Source of the DNA: Chloroflexota bacterium
GTDB taxonomy: Bacteria > Chloroflexota > Anaerolineae > Anaerolineales > Villigracilaceae
Length of the DNA: 64,000 nucleotides
Assembly (NCBI GenBank): GCA_029782225.1
Contig: JAKOVF010000386.1
Location: 1 to 64,000, forward strand
Reading direction: 5' to 3'
Positions 14,573 through 21,793 of this stretch are shown here, in pieces (position 1 is the stretch's first letter; each line of letters starts with the position of its first letter). The notes under the pieces were generated by a model. That model made no database searches, had not been told where the DNA came from, and saw nothing but the letters and a program-made list of their open reading frames with translations. The position numbers and the translations under genes were made by a program.

Positions 14573-16654
14573 ATGAAAGAGTATACCACTGAGTTTCTTC
14601 GCAACATCGCGTTGGTCTCGCATGGAGGCGCGGGGAAGACTATGTTGGCGGAGGCATTTCTGCATGTTACGGGGGCAACCACCCGTCAGGGCAAGGTCGA
14701 GGACGGGACGACGGTTTCAGATTACGATGAAGAGGAAAACCGCCGCAAGATCTCGATCTATTCAAGCGTAATTCCAGTTGAACACCGTGATCACAAGATC
14801 AATGTAATTGATGCTCCCGGCTACACGGATTTCGTGGGCGAGGCGATCTCTGCCCTGAGTGTGGCTGATGGCGCGGTTATTTTGGTGGATGCAGTGTCTG
14901 GCGTGGAGGTGGGTACAGAATTAGCCTGGCGCTACGCGGATGAATTCAAGCTGCCGCGTTTCTTTGTGATCAACAAGATGGATCGCGACAACGCCGACTT
15001 CGAAAAGATTTACAATGCGCTCGAAGAATTCGCGCGCCTGCATGGCAAACGTGCGCTCAAAGTCCATTTGCCGATCGGTGAGAAGCACGACTTCAAGGGC
15101 GTGGTGGACATCATCGGAATGAAATCCTATATTGGCGACGGCAAGACGATTGCTGAAATCCCCGCCGATTTAAAAGAAGCGGCGGAACAGGCCCACTTCG
15201 TGCTCGTGGAAGCGGCGGCCGAGGGCGAAGATGAACTGATGGAGAAATATCTCGAGAACGGTTCTCTGTCGGACGAGGAGATGGTGCGTGGACTAAAGGA
15301 TGTGGTGTACGCTGGAAATTTCATCCCGGTCTTCTGCGCTGCGGGTGGACACGAGATCGGTGCGATCGCTCTCCTCAATGATATTGTTGATCTCATGCCC
15401 TCGCCGGCCAACGGCCCGAAACGTATGGCGCAGGGCAAGTCTGGCGAGGAAGAACTGAAAGCCTTGGACTCTGAGCCTCTGGCCGCATATGCGTGGAAGA
15501 CGACCGCTGACCCGTTCGTTGGCAGGATGACTTACTTCCGCGTGTTTTCCGGCTCGATCCAGGCAGATGCGCGTGTCTGGAATCAAAGTAAGGGCGTGGA
15601 AGAGCGCATGGCAGGTCTGCACTTCCAGCGCGGTAAGGAAGCGATTCCCGCCAAAGTGGTCCATGCGGGCGATATCGCTTCTGTTTCCAAGTTGACTGCC
15701 ACTGCCACGGGTGACACCTTCTGCGATAAGAACCACCCGCTCACACTGGAAAAACCAAAATTCCCGGCCGCATTGTACAGAGTTGCCATTACGCCCAAGA
15801 CCCAGGCCGACGCCGCGAAGATTTCCCCGACGCTCACACGCCTGTGCGAGGAAGATATGACACTCTCCTGGCAGAATGATCCCATTACGCATGAGACCGT
15901 TTTACAGGGTATGGGTGACCAGCATATTGATGTCGCCATTCATCGTGCGCAGACGAAGTTCCAGGTTGGCCTTAACACGCAGGAACCGAAGATCCCCTAT
16001 CGCGAAGGCATCACACGCAAAGCCAGCGCACAATACCGCCATAAGAAGCAATCGGGCGGTGCGGGTCAGTTTGGTGAAGTCCATCTGCGCATTGAACCAT
16101 TTCATGATGGTGACTTTGAATTTACCGATGAACTCGTCGGGATGAATCTCTCGAAGTCGTACCTGCCTCCGATCGAAAAAGGCATCAAAGCCACGATGGA
16201 GCGCGGTGCCTTCGCCGGTTACCCGATGAACAACGTCAAAGTGATCGTATACGATGGCAAGGAGCACGAAGTGGACTCCAAGCCGGTGGCATTTGAAATT
16301 GCAGGCCGCGAGGCTTTCAAGCTCGCGGTGCAGGATGCGGGCCCGGTGTTGTTTGAGCCCATCATGGAAGTGCGCGTGACCGTCCCTGACGCGAACATGG
16401 GCGATATCATGAGCGACCTGAACACCCGCCGCGGCCGTGTGCAGGGGACCGAAGCTGAGCATGGAAACACAACCGTGATCGCGCAAGTGCCGATGGCCGA
16501 AATGACACGCTATACGACCCAGCTCCGCTCCATGACCGGTGGGCGTGGCTATTTTACGATGGAATTACATCACTATGATGTTGTCCCACAACATGTCGCT
16601 GCTCCGATTATCGAAGCGCACAAGAAGGAAATGGAAGCGAAGAAGGAAGAGTAA
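14573..16654 (+). CDS. EF-G-like translational GTPase (paralogue)
   Basis: 693 residues, with all five EF-G domains. The GTPase motifs deviate from canonical EF-G: G1 is SHGGAGKT rather than AHIDAGKT, switch II is DAPGYTDF rather than DTPGHVDF, while NKMD is kept. The C-terminus has the domain IV/V elements ETVLQGMGDQHIDVAIHRAQ, GAGQFGEVHLRIEP, YPMNNVKVIVYDGKEHEVDS and RRGRVQGTEAEHG. A second EF-G gene at 62725 is the canonical one, so this is the FusA2-type paralogue, whose cellular role (auxiliary elongation or ribosome recycling) is not settled by sequence. The ATG at 14573 with AAGGAAGGG upstream is preferred to an earlier in-frame start. The gene is monocistronic with its own promoter and terminator. 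Confidence 0.88.
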   Translation: MKEYTTEFLRNIALVSHGGAGKTMLAEAFLHVTGATTRQGKVEDGTTVSDYDEEENRRKISIYSSVIPVEHRDHKINVIDAPGYTDFVGEAISALSVADGAVILVDAVSGVEVGTELAWRYADEFKLPRFFVINKMDRDNADFEKIYNALEEFARLHGKRALKVHLPIGEKHDFKGVVDIIGMKSYIGDGKTIAEIPADLKEAAEQAHFVLVEAAAEGEDELMEKYLENGSLSDEEMVRGLKDVVYAGNFIPVFCAAGGHEIGAIALLNDIVDLMPSPANGPKRMAQGKSGEEELKALDSEPLAAYAWKTTADPFVGRMTYFRVFSGSIQADARVWNQSKGVEERMAGLHFQRGKEAIPAKVVHAGDIASVSKLTATATGDTFCDKNHPLTLEKPKFPAALYRVAITPKTQADAAKISPTLTRLCEEDMTLSWQNDPITHETVLQGMGDQHIDVAIHRAQTKFQVGLNTQEPKIPYREGITRKASAQYRHKKQSGGAGQFGEVHLRIEPFHDGDFEFTDELVGMNLSKSYLPPIEKGIKATMERGAFAGYPMNNVKVIVYDGKEHEVDSKPVAFEIAGREAFKLAVQDAGPVLFEPIMEVRVTVPDANMGDIMSDLNTRRGRVQGTEAEHGNTTVIAQVPMAEMTRYTTQLRSMTGGRGYFTMELHHYDVVPQHVAAPIIEAHKKEMEAKKEE

Positions 16655-16702
16655 CGGGCAACAAGTGACGGGGGACGAGCGACGAGAACGAGTTAGAAGT
16701 AA

Positions 16703-16730
16703 AAAGTCCCGGGTCAAAAGCCGGGACTTT
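16703..16730. terminator. Terminator hairpin after the EF-G paralogue
   Basis: AAAGTCCCGG and CCGGGACTTT form a 10-bp stem with an 8-base loop, followed by CTTGTCT and preceded by an A-run, so it may act on both strands. The 45 bases before it (GGGCAACAAGTGACGGGGGA and on) resemble the repeat at 27498-27530. Confidence 0.7.
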
Positions 16731-16752
16731 CTTGTCTATATGCTTATTGCTG

Positions 16753-17592
16753 TCACTTCGGTGCAAACAAAATATCCTCTACCGGGGTCTTCATTTGAAT
16801 CCGCCTGCCGCTGAAACTCATTAGATCGGCCAGTGATCGTTTCTTTGTCCCGTCCCACAACACAAGATTATCCCTTTGTTTTCTCATGTAGTCTTCCAGC
16901 TTATCGTAGTCCGCGTAACAATCAATGAAACCGATCAGGCGGCGGAATAGTTTTGGGAGGATCAGGATATCCTCCTGAAGGGTGCGCACATCCCACAGCG
17001 AGAAATCTGATGTCCGGTCAATGGACCAGATCCCGCGTTTTGTTTTGCGCGCCCGGCTGATCACCGAACGGAATTTTTCTGCAAAAACTCGGTCTGTCGT
17101 CGTGTAGAACGTGGGATAGACCAGTCCTTCGCGTGCCAGGTCGAAGTTGACCGATTCCTCCACGGGAAGTTCACTGGAATCCAGGACAGTGCCATCTTTC
17201 AGAGGAGCGTCTTTGGGGAAGAGATAACTCACTGGCCTGCCAAAGCGGTCTATGGCAGCAGAGGCAATAAAACCCGGCTTGGCGTCTGATGCATCCACGA
17301 TCTGAGTAACGCCGATACTATAGACGACCGATCGAATGCCAAGCAATTCAAGCAGGGACTCGAGCGCGGCGATCGCAAAGGGACGCGGCTGATGATAGCC
17401 CGCATAGTGCGTCTCCATAGCATCGATCGATTCGACGCGCAATTGTTTCTTTTTGCCGATCTTATCCAGTTCAGTGGGCCAGTTGAAAAAATCCCAGTTG
17501 GCCGGGTTGATTGCCTGAAAACGGATCGAATCTCCATCAGGCTCAAAACCCTTGACATGAAATGTCCCGGCGATCACTTTATATTGCGGCAT
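16753..17592 (-). CDS. Staphylococcal-nuclease-like (SNase) domain protein
   Basis: 279 residues from the ATG at 17592, which has AAGGAGATCC upstream. The N-terminal half resembles an SNase/thermonuclease OB-fold: KVIAGTFHVKGFEPDGDSIR, LRVESIDAMETHY, IDRFGRPVSYLF and GLVYPTFYTT with RTSDF. It lacks a signal peptide. The C-terminal half (LFRRLIGFIDCYADYDKLEDYM, then RIQMKTPVEDILF) is typical of bacterial proteins annotated as nuclease-like. A nucleic-acid-cleaving role is plausible, but I could not place every catalytic Arg/Glu of micrococcal nuclease. Confidence 0.6.
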   Translation of the reverse strand: MPQYKVIAGTFHVKGFEPDGDSIRFQAINPANWDFFNWPTELDKIGKKKQLRVESIDAMETHYAGYHQPRPFAIAALESLLELLGIRSVVYSIGVTQIVDASDAKPGFIASAAIDRFGRPVSYLFPKDAPLKDGTVLDSSELPVEESVNFDLAREGLVYPTFYTTTDRVFAEKFRSVISRARKTKRGIWSIDRTSDFSLWDVRTLQEDILILPKLFRRLIGFIDCYADYDKLEDYMRKQRDNLVLWDGTKKRSLADLMSFSGRRIQMKTPVEDILFAPK

Positions 17593-17665
17593 AAGGATCT
17601 CCTTGTTCGCTGCATTATAGGAAGTTTTCTGAAATACGGCAACGGTTTCAAAGTAAAATATGTTC

Positions 17666-17938
17666 ATGCCAATCGTCCGTTTTCCCGCCGTGATGAAATA
17701 CTATGTGAATAATCAGGCAGAGTTTTCAGTATCGGCCTCAACAGTCACGGAGTTGATCGAGAAAGTGGTGCAGCAATACCCATCCGTAAAATTCCACCTG
17801 CTCGATTCAGAGGGTAATCTCCGCAGGCATTTCAACGTGTTCGTCAATGGCGTACATATTCGTGATCTGAATGGGATGGAAACGAATTTACAAGAGGATG
17901 ATAAGGTCATCCTGATGGCATCCGCGGCGGGGGGCTGA
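17666..17938 (+). CDS. MoaD/ThiS/CysO-family sulfur carrier (copy 1)
   Basis: 90 residues with the ubiquitin-like fold of small sulfur carriers, ending in the diagnostic Gly-Gly (KVILMASAAGG) that is adenylated and thiocarboxylated. Typical elements are VTELIEKVVQQYP, HFNVFVNGVHIRDL and ETNLQEDDKVIL. Its place before a cysteine synthase, a JAMM protease and a MoeZ-like enzyme points to a CysO-type role in cysteine synthesis rather than molybdopterin. TAAAAT (17654-17659) lies six bases before the ATG at 17666, suggesting a leaderless transcript; an ATG at 17660 is also in frame. Confidence 0.85.
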   Translation: MPIVRFPAVMKYYVNNQAEFSVSASTVTELIEKVVQQYPSVKFHLLDSEGNLRRHFNVFVNGVHIRDLNGMETNLQEDDKVILMASAAGG

Positions 17939-17943
17939 CGTTC

Positions 17944-18009
17944 TGTCATTGCGAGGGCGATGCTCGAAGCAATCTCCAGCTAATCAGAGAAGCCAGCCAG
18001 GGAGATTTG
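17944..18009. repeat. Dispersed repeat, TGTCATTGC...GAAGCAATCTCC family (copy 2)
   Basis: TGTCATTGCGAGGGCGATGC continues to GAAGCAATCTCC, and GCAATCTCC (17969-17977) is matched by GGAGATTTGC (18000-18009), so the unit can fold back. It fills most of the space after the carrier gene. Confidence 0.65.
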
Positions 18010-18044
18010 CCATTTAGGCGGGGCCATAACGAACAATTTCTATA

Positions 18045-18072
18045 TTGACAAAATCGGTAAGAATTGTAAAAT
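18045..18072 (+). promoter_or_regulatory. Sigma-70-type promoter before the leader RNA/cysteine synthase
   Basis: TTGACA (18045-18050), a 16-base spacer and TAAAAT (18067-18072). Transcription would start near 18079, about 230 bases before the cysteine synthase ATG, leaving a long untranslated leader. Confidence 0.65.
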
Positions 18073-18079
18073 AGCGTGC

Positions 18080-18300
18080 ATCTAGCCAATGATGAAAAAG
18101 ATACTCCATTGCTTGTGTATAGGGCGGGGCTCGTAGCCGCCGCCTGAAAGACCCGCAGTCAACGGCTTCCCGTTTCGGGAACTGCGCAGACGGTTGGACG
18201 ACCCCCGCTTGCAAATCTTGCAAAGTGTGGCGTTTGTTCGCCGTCTTTCGCGTCACGAAGCTTTTTGGGATTGTTTGTCCGTTGACTGCTTTTGATTTAA
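18080..18300 (+). ncRNA. Candidate structured RNA or long cis-regulatory leader
   Basis: This stretch has no convincing gene and contains many complementary tracts. TTCCCG/CGGGAA forms a hairpin near 18168-18182 with CGCAGT/ACTGCG outside it. GGCGG and CCGCC flank GGCTCGTAG. GCGGGG (18124-18129) can alternatively pair with CCCCGC (18203-18208). GCAGTCAACGG (18155-18165) is the perfect 11-base complement of CCGTTGACTGC (18279-18289), just before the next gene. A TTCG/CGAA hairpin followed by CTTTTT (about 18247-18265) may terminate. Known consensus motifs for T-box, SAM, cobalamin, RNase P, tmRNA and SRP RNA are not seen; a 6S-like RNA or a cysteine-responsive leader are the main options. Confidence 0.4.
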
Positions 18301-18308
18301 AGGTTCCG

Positions 18309-19259
18309 ATGGCACTATTAGACTACCGACTGACCGCTTCAAAATCCATCCCGTTGGATGGGCTCGCCTCCCATGTAGGGAATACGCCGCTGCTCCCGCT
18401 TCGCCGCGTGACCTCCCGCCTGTCTCCGCGTGTCAGGGTCTTTGCCAAAGCTGAATGGTTTAACCCCGGCGGTTCCGTCAAGGATCGACCTGCATTAAAC
18501 ATCCTCCAGAACGCACTTGCCAACGGTGACCTGGGCAATGGCAAGCGCCTGCTCGACTCGACCTCTGGCAACATGGGTATCTCGTATGCAACTTTTGGCG
18601 CGGCTCTGGAAATTCCAGTCACACTGGCGGTGCCGGCCAGCGCCAGCCCGGAGCGGTTTACCCTGCTGCGGGCGCTCGGCGCGGACATCATCGAGACCGA
18701 TCCCACTGAGGGCTCCGACGGTGCCATCCTAATGGCCCGCAAACTGGCAAAAGAAAACCCCGATCTATATTGGTATTCCAATCAATACAACAACGCGGCC
18801 AACTGGCAGGCGCATTATCTATCCACCGGGCCCGAGATCTTTGCCCAAACGAATGGACAGGTCACCCACTTTGTTGCTGGCCTCGGCACCTCTGGCACTT
18901 TGATGGGTACAGGACGTTATCTGCGGGAGCGGTTGCCGGATATCAAGATCATATCCATGCAGCCCGACGCGCCGTTCCATGGTCTCGAAGGTCTCAAGCA
19001 CATGCCCACCGCGATCAAGCCGGGGATCTATGATGAGTCATTAGCGGGGACCAACCTCGAGGTCCGGACCGAAGCGGCGCATGAGATGACGCTGAGGCTG
19101 GCGCGGGAGGAAGGTCTGTTTGTGGGAATCTCATCCGGCGCGGCGGCGGTCGCGGCGCTCCAGGTCGCAAGTGAATTGGATGAAGGGGTTGTCGTCACGC
19201 TCTTCCCAGATGCGGGCTACAAGTATTTGAGCGACAAAGTTCTATGGGAGGGGAAGTGA
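18309..19259 (+). CDS. cysM: CysM-type cysteine synthase (PLP-dependent)
   Basis: 316 residues of the fold-type II PLP family. The PLP lysine is in NPGGSVKDRPALNIL, the substrate loop is STSGNMG, the phosphate loop is GLGTSGTLMGTGRYL, and SSGAAA closes the cofactor site. STSGNMGIS differs from the TSGNTG of O-acetylserine sulfhydrylases, consistent with the CysM branch. Next to it are a JAMM protease and two GG-ended carriers, matching the CysO-dependent pathway of actinobacteria in which CysM adds an aminoacrylate to a carrier thiocarboxylate. The ATG at 18309 has AAAGG upstream; upstream in-frame starts lie in the leader. Its stop overlaps the next start (TGATG). Confidence 0.85.
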   Translation: MALLDYRLTASKSIPLDGLASHVGNTPLLPLRRVTSRLSPRVRVFAKAEWFNPGGSVKDRPALNILQNALANGDLGNGKRLLDSTSGNMGISYATFGAALEIPVTLAVPASASPERFTLLRALGADIIETDPTEGSDGAILMARKLAKENPDLYWYSNQYNNAANWQAHYLSTGPEIFAQTNGQVTHFVAGLGTSGTLMGTGRYLRERLPDIKIISMQPDAPFHGLEGLKHMPTAIKPGIYDESLAGTNLEVRTEAAHEMTLRLAREEGLFVGISSGAAAVAALQVASELDEGVVVTLFPDAGYKYLSDKVLWEGK

Positions 19260-19675
19260 TGATCATCTCGAATGAGATTTTGGCGCGTATTCATCGCAAT
19301 GGCGAAGAAGCGTACCCTGAAGAGGGCGCGGGCTTTTTGCTTGGTGCAGATGGTGATGCGCGTCAGGTAACGGAAATCTTTGCCCTGCCAAATTCGCGTG
19401 AGGATACGGCTCGTCACAACCGTTATCTGATCACGCCTGAGGATTATCTCAAGGCTGAATTGGCGGCCGAGCGGCTCGGGCTGAGTCTGATCGGTGTGTT
19501 CCATTCGCATCCGGATCATCCGAACCGCCCTTCTGAATATGACCGCGAATGGGCGCAGCCGTTCTTCTCGTACATCATCACGAGCATCGAAAAAGGAAAA
19601 GCCATTGAAAGCCGCTCGTGGAGGTTGATGGAAGATCGTTCACAATTTGTGGAAGAAAAAATACAAACTTTATAA
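19259..19675 (+). CDS. JAMM/MPN+ metalloprotease (Mec+-like)
   Basis: 138 residues with the full JAMM zinc signature: Glu in PEEGAGFLLG, then HSHPDHPNRPSEYD (HxHx7SxxD). The bacterial Mec+ enzyme of this family hydrolyses cysteine from the C-terminus of the CysO carrier. Gene order here (CysM-like, JAMM, carrier, MoeZ-like) supports the same role. The ATG overlaps the cysteine synthase stop codon and has GGGAGGGG upstream, so the two are translationally coupled. Confidence 0.88.
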   Translation: MIISNEILARIHRNGEEAYPEEGAGFLLGADGDARQVTEIFALPNSREDTARHNRYLITPEDYLKAELAAERLGLSLIGVFHSHPDHPNRPSEYDREWAQPFFSYIITSIEKGKAIESRSWRLMEDRSQFVEEKIQTL

Positions 19676-19685
19676 GGAGTTTCGA

Positions 19686-19991
19686 ATGTCTCTCTATTTT
19701 GTACGTCACCAGCATACTGCTGAAACCTGCCCGGCCAAGAATCCTGAAATGGGTGAAATGCTGTTGAAGCATATTGATAAGAAGAATGCCCGCAAATTTG
19801 GCGTGGACATCGTCGGCGATGCCGTGTTGGATGCCCAGCATACCTTCGTCCTAATCCTCGAAGCGGAAGATAAAGAGTATATTGATAATTTCATGCAGCC
19901 GTTTGCGATGGCTGGCTCAGTTGAGGTTTTCCCTGCTTCGACCTGTGAAGCAGTGGTGGAACGCCAGGGCTGCGAACCAGTTCAGGCATAA
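19686..19991 (+). CDS. Small conserved protein in the sulfur-carrier cluster, function unknown
   Basis: 101 residues, starting MSLYFVRHQHTAETCPAKNP after a strong AAGGAG. Conserved-looking features are the N-terminal HQHxAETCP motif, with His and Cys that could bind metal or a thiol, a hydrophobic strand THTFVLILEAEDKE, and FMQPFAMAGSVEVFPASTCEAVV with further cysteines. The alternating strand/helix pattern suggests a dimeric alpha-beta barrel such as DUF3303-like proteins. No membrane segment. It lies 10 bases after the JAMM gene, so a role in cysteine or sulfur transfer is likely but unproven. Confidence 0.7.
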   Translation: MSLYFVRHQHTAETCPAKNPEMGEMLLKHIDKKNARKFGVDIVGDAVLDAQHTFVLILEAEDKEYIDNFMQPFAMAGSVEVFPASTCEAVVERQGCEPVQA

Positions 19992-20009
19992 GTAAGGAGT
20001 CCGGATTCT

Positions 20010-20096
20010 AAACACAAAAGGCACTAAGTACACAAAGTAAAAAGGCCCTTTTGTGAATATCACTTCGTTAGTGACCTTCGTGTCCTTTGTGTTTGA
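20010..20096. repeat. Imperfect inverted repeat, AAACACAAAAGGCACTAAG type
   Basis: AAACACAAAAGGCACTAAGT at the left is mirrored by CTTCGTGTCCTTTGTGTTT at the right, with an inner hairpin AAAGGCCCTTT-like centre. It is an intergenic palindromic repeat between the unknown protein and the second carrier. Confidence 0.6.
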
Positions 20097-20150
20097 AAGA
20101 CTTTCTCTTATTACCCACTGTACTCAGGGTGTAAAATTTGGATAAGGTAA

Positions 20151-20426
20151 ATGATGTTAATCTTGAAAATTCCCAGTCCCTTACGAACCTATACCAATGG
20201 TCAGGCCGAAGTTTCCGTGAGCGGTGGAACGGTCGCTTCGGCACTGGACAGTCTGATACAGCAATACCCGGCGATCAAGCCGCATCTTTTCAACGAAGCC
20301 GGGACTCTCCGTCCGTTCGTCAATCTGTTCGTTGGCGCGAGCAACATCCGAGACTTGCAGGGTCTTGAGACAACGTTGGGTGAAAACGATCGCCTGATGC
20401 TCATCCCTTCGATCGCTGGAGGCTGA
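20151..20426 (+). CDS. MoaD/ThiS/CysO-family sulfur carrier (copy 2)
   Basis: 91 residues, ending DRLMLIPSIAGG with the Gly-Gly tail. It shares ubiquitin-like elements with copy 1 (VASALDSLIQQYPAIKPHLF, FVNLFVGASNIRDL, ETTLGENDRLML). It is one base from the MoeZ-like gene, which suggests it is the direct substrate of that enzyme. The upstream GGATAAGGTAA supplies a ribosome-binding site; ATG codons at 20151 and 20154 are both possible. Confidence 0.87.
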   Translation: MMLILKIPSPLRTYTNGQAEVSVSGGTVASALDSLIQQYPAIKPHLFNEAGTLRPFVNLFVGASNIRDLQGLETTLGENDRLMLIPSIAGG

Positions 20427-20427
20427 A

Positions 20428-21579
20428 ATGTTGCCTGGTCTCACTCGCGAAGAAATCTTGCGTTATTCGCGCCATCTGTTGATCCCCGAAGTTGGTCTCG
20501 AAGGTCAGCGCAAACTCAAAGGCTCATCGGCGCTGATCATCGGCACCGGCGGACTTGGCTCGCCGGTCTCCCTTTATCTGGCGGCGGCGGGCATCGGCCG
20601 CATTGGACTGGTGGATTACGATGTGGTCGATCAATCGAATCTGCAGCGACAGGTGATCCATGGCACCTCCACGGTTGGAAAACTGAAAGTGGAAAGCGCG
20701 CGCGATAAGCTTGTGGATTTGAATCCTGATATCGATATTGATATCTACAACGAACCGTTCACGTCCGAGAATGCCATGCGCATCGCAAAAGATTACGATG
20801 TCCTCATTGACGGTACTGATAATTTCCCAACGCGTTACCTCACCAACGATGTGAGCGTGTTCCTCGGCAAGCCCAATATCTACGGCTCGATCTTCCGTTT
20901 TGACGGGCAGGTGAGCGTCTTTTACGCGAAGGAAGGGCCGTGCTATCGCTGTCTCTTCCCGGAACCGCCGCCGCCCGGACTTGTCCCTTCGTGTGCGGAG
21001 GGGGGCGTACTTGGCGTTTTGCCCGGCACGATTGGCACGCTTCAAGCGACAGAAGCCCTGAAGGTTCTGCTTGGCATTGGCGATCCGCTGATCGGTAAGC
21101 TGTTGCTTTACAACGCGCTCGACATGTCCTTTGATTTTGTGACGCTCAAAAAGAATCCGAAGTGCCGTGTCTGTGGGCCGAACGCGGACATCAAAGAATT
21201 GATCGACTACGAAGAGTTCTGCGGCGTTCCAGGTCATGACCATGAAGATGGTTCCGCTGGTGCAAACTGGGATATTACCGCTCCGGAACTCGCCGAACGT
21301 GTGAAATCCAATCACCTCAAGTTGTTGGATGTGCGCGAACCGCATGAGTTGGAGATTTCCAAACTGCCGAACGCAGTGAATATTCCGCTCGGTCAACTTG
21401 CGGCAAGACTCAGCGAACTGGACAGCGCCGAGGATATGGTCGTCTTCTGCAAAGCCGGGACGCGGTCGGCGCGGGCGCTGGAGTTGCTGGTCAGCGCAGG
21501 GTTCAAGAAGGTGAAGAATCTCAAGGGCGGCATCAATGCCTGGGCGAAAGATGTGGATCGGGAGATGCCGGTTTACTAA
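20428..21579 (+). CDS. moeZ: MoeZ/MoeB-type sulfur-carrier adenylyltransferase with rhodanese domain
   Basis: 383 residues. The N-terminal E1-like ThiF domain has the nucleotide loop IIGTGGLGSPVSLYLAAAGIG, the Arg-finger region QSNLQRQVIH, DGTDNFPTRYLTND, and two zinc CxxC pairs (CYRCLFPE and CRVCG). The C-terminal rhodanese domain carries the catalytic Cys in VVFCKAGTRSARALE. Such fusions adenylate the GG terminus of a carrier and then transfer sulfur to give the thiocarboxylate. The two GG carriers in this cluster are the obvious partners. Confidence 0.92.
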   Translation: MLPGLTREEILRYSRHLLIPEVGLEGQRKLKGSSALIIGTGGLGSPVSLYLAAAGIGRIGLVDYDVVDQSNLQRQVIHGTSTVGKLKVESARDKLVDLNPDIDIDIYNEPFTSENAMRIAKDYDVLIDGTDNFPTRYLTNDVSVFLGKPNIYGSIFRFDGQVSVFYAKEGPCYRCLFPEPPPPGLVPSCAEGGVLGVLPGTIGTLQATEALKVLLGIGDPLIGKLLLYNALDMSFDFVTLKKNPKCRVCGPNADIKELIDYEEFCGVPGHDHEDGSAGANWDITAPELAERVKSNHLKLLDVREPHELEISKLPNAVNIPLGQLAARLSELDSAEDMVVFCKAGTRSARALELLVSAGFKKVKNLKGGINAWAKDVDREMPVY

Positions 21580-21584
21580 TCCTC

Positions 21585-21672
21585 TGTCATTGTGAGGACG
21601 GCCGGTGGTCGAGTAGCCCTGAGCGTTTGTTTCGAAGGGCGTATCGAGACCCAGCCCGACGAAGCAATCTCC
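21585..21672. repeat. Composite dispersed repeat (copy 3, with a second repeat nested inside)
   Basis: The outer ends TGTCATTGTGAGGACGG and GACGAAGCAATCTCC belong to the family at 12276 and 17944. The middle holds a different inverted element, GGTCGAGTAGCCCTGAGC with GGGCGTATCGAGACC. Confidence 0.55.
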
Positions 21673-21793
21673 TCGCTCGTGGAAAATAGAAAGTAAGACG
21701 AAAGGTGAAAGAAGAACTCCCATCGATGTTTCGGCGGGAGTTTTCCTTTTGCGTTTGAAATAACGGTAAAATACCACTACCAAAGGAGAGAGA

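Noticed and set aside
15293-15892. Minus-strand frame opposite the EF-G paralogue
   Set aside because: No motifs; the plus-strand GTPase motifs explain the region.
20010-20096. CRISPR-like or tandem repeat
   Set aside because: Only one imperfect inverted pair is present, with no regularly spaced direct repeats or cas genes in the window.
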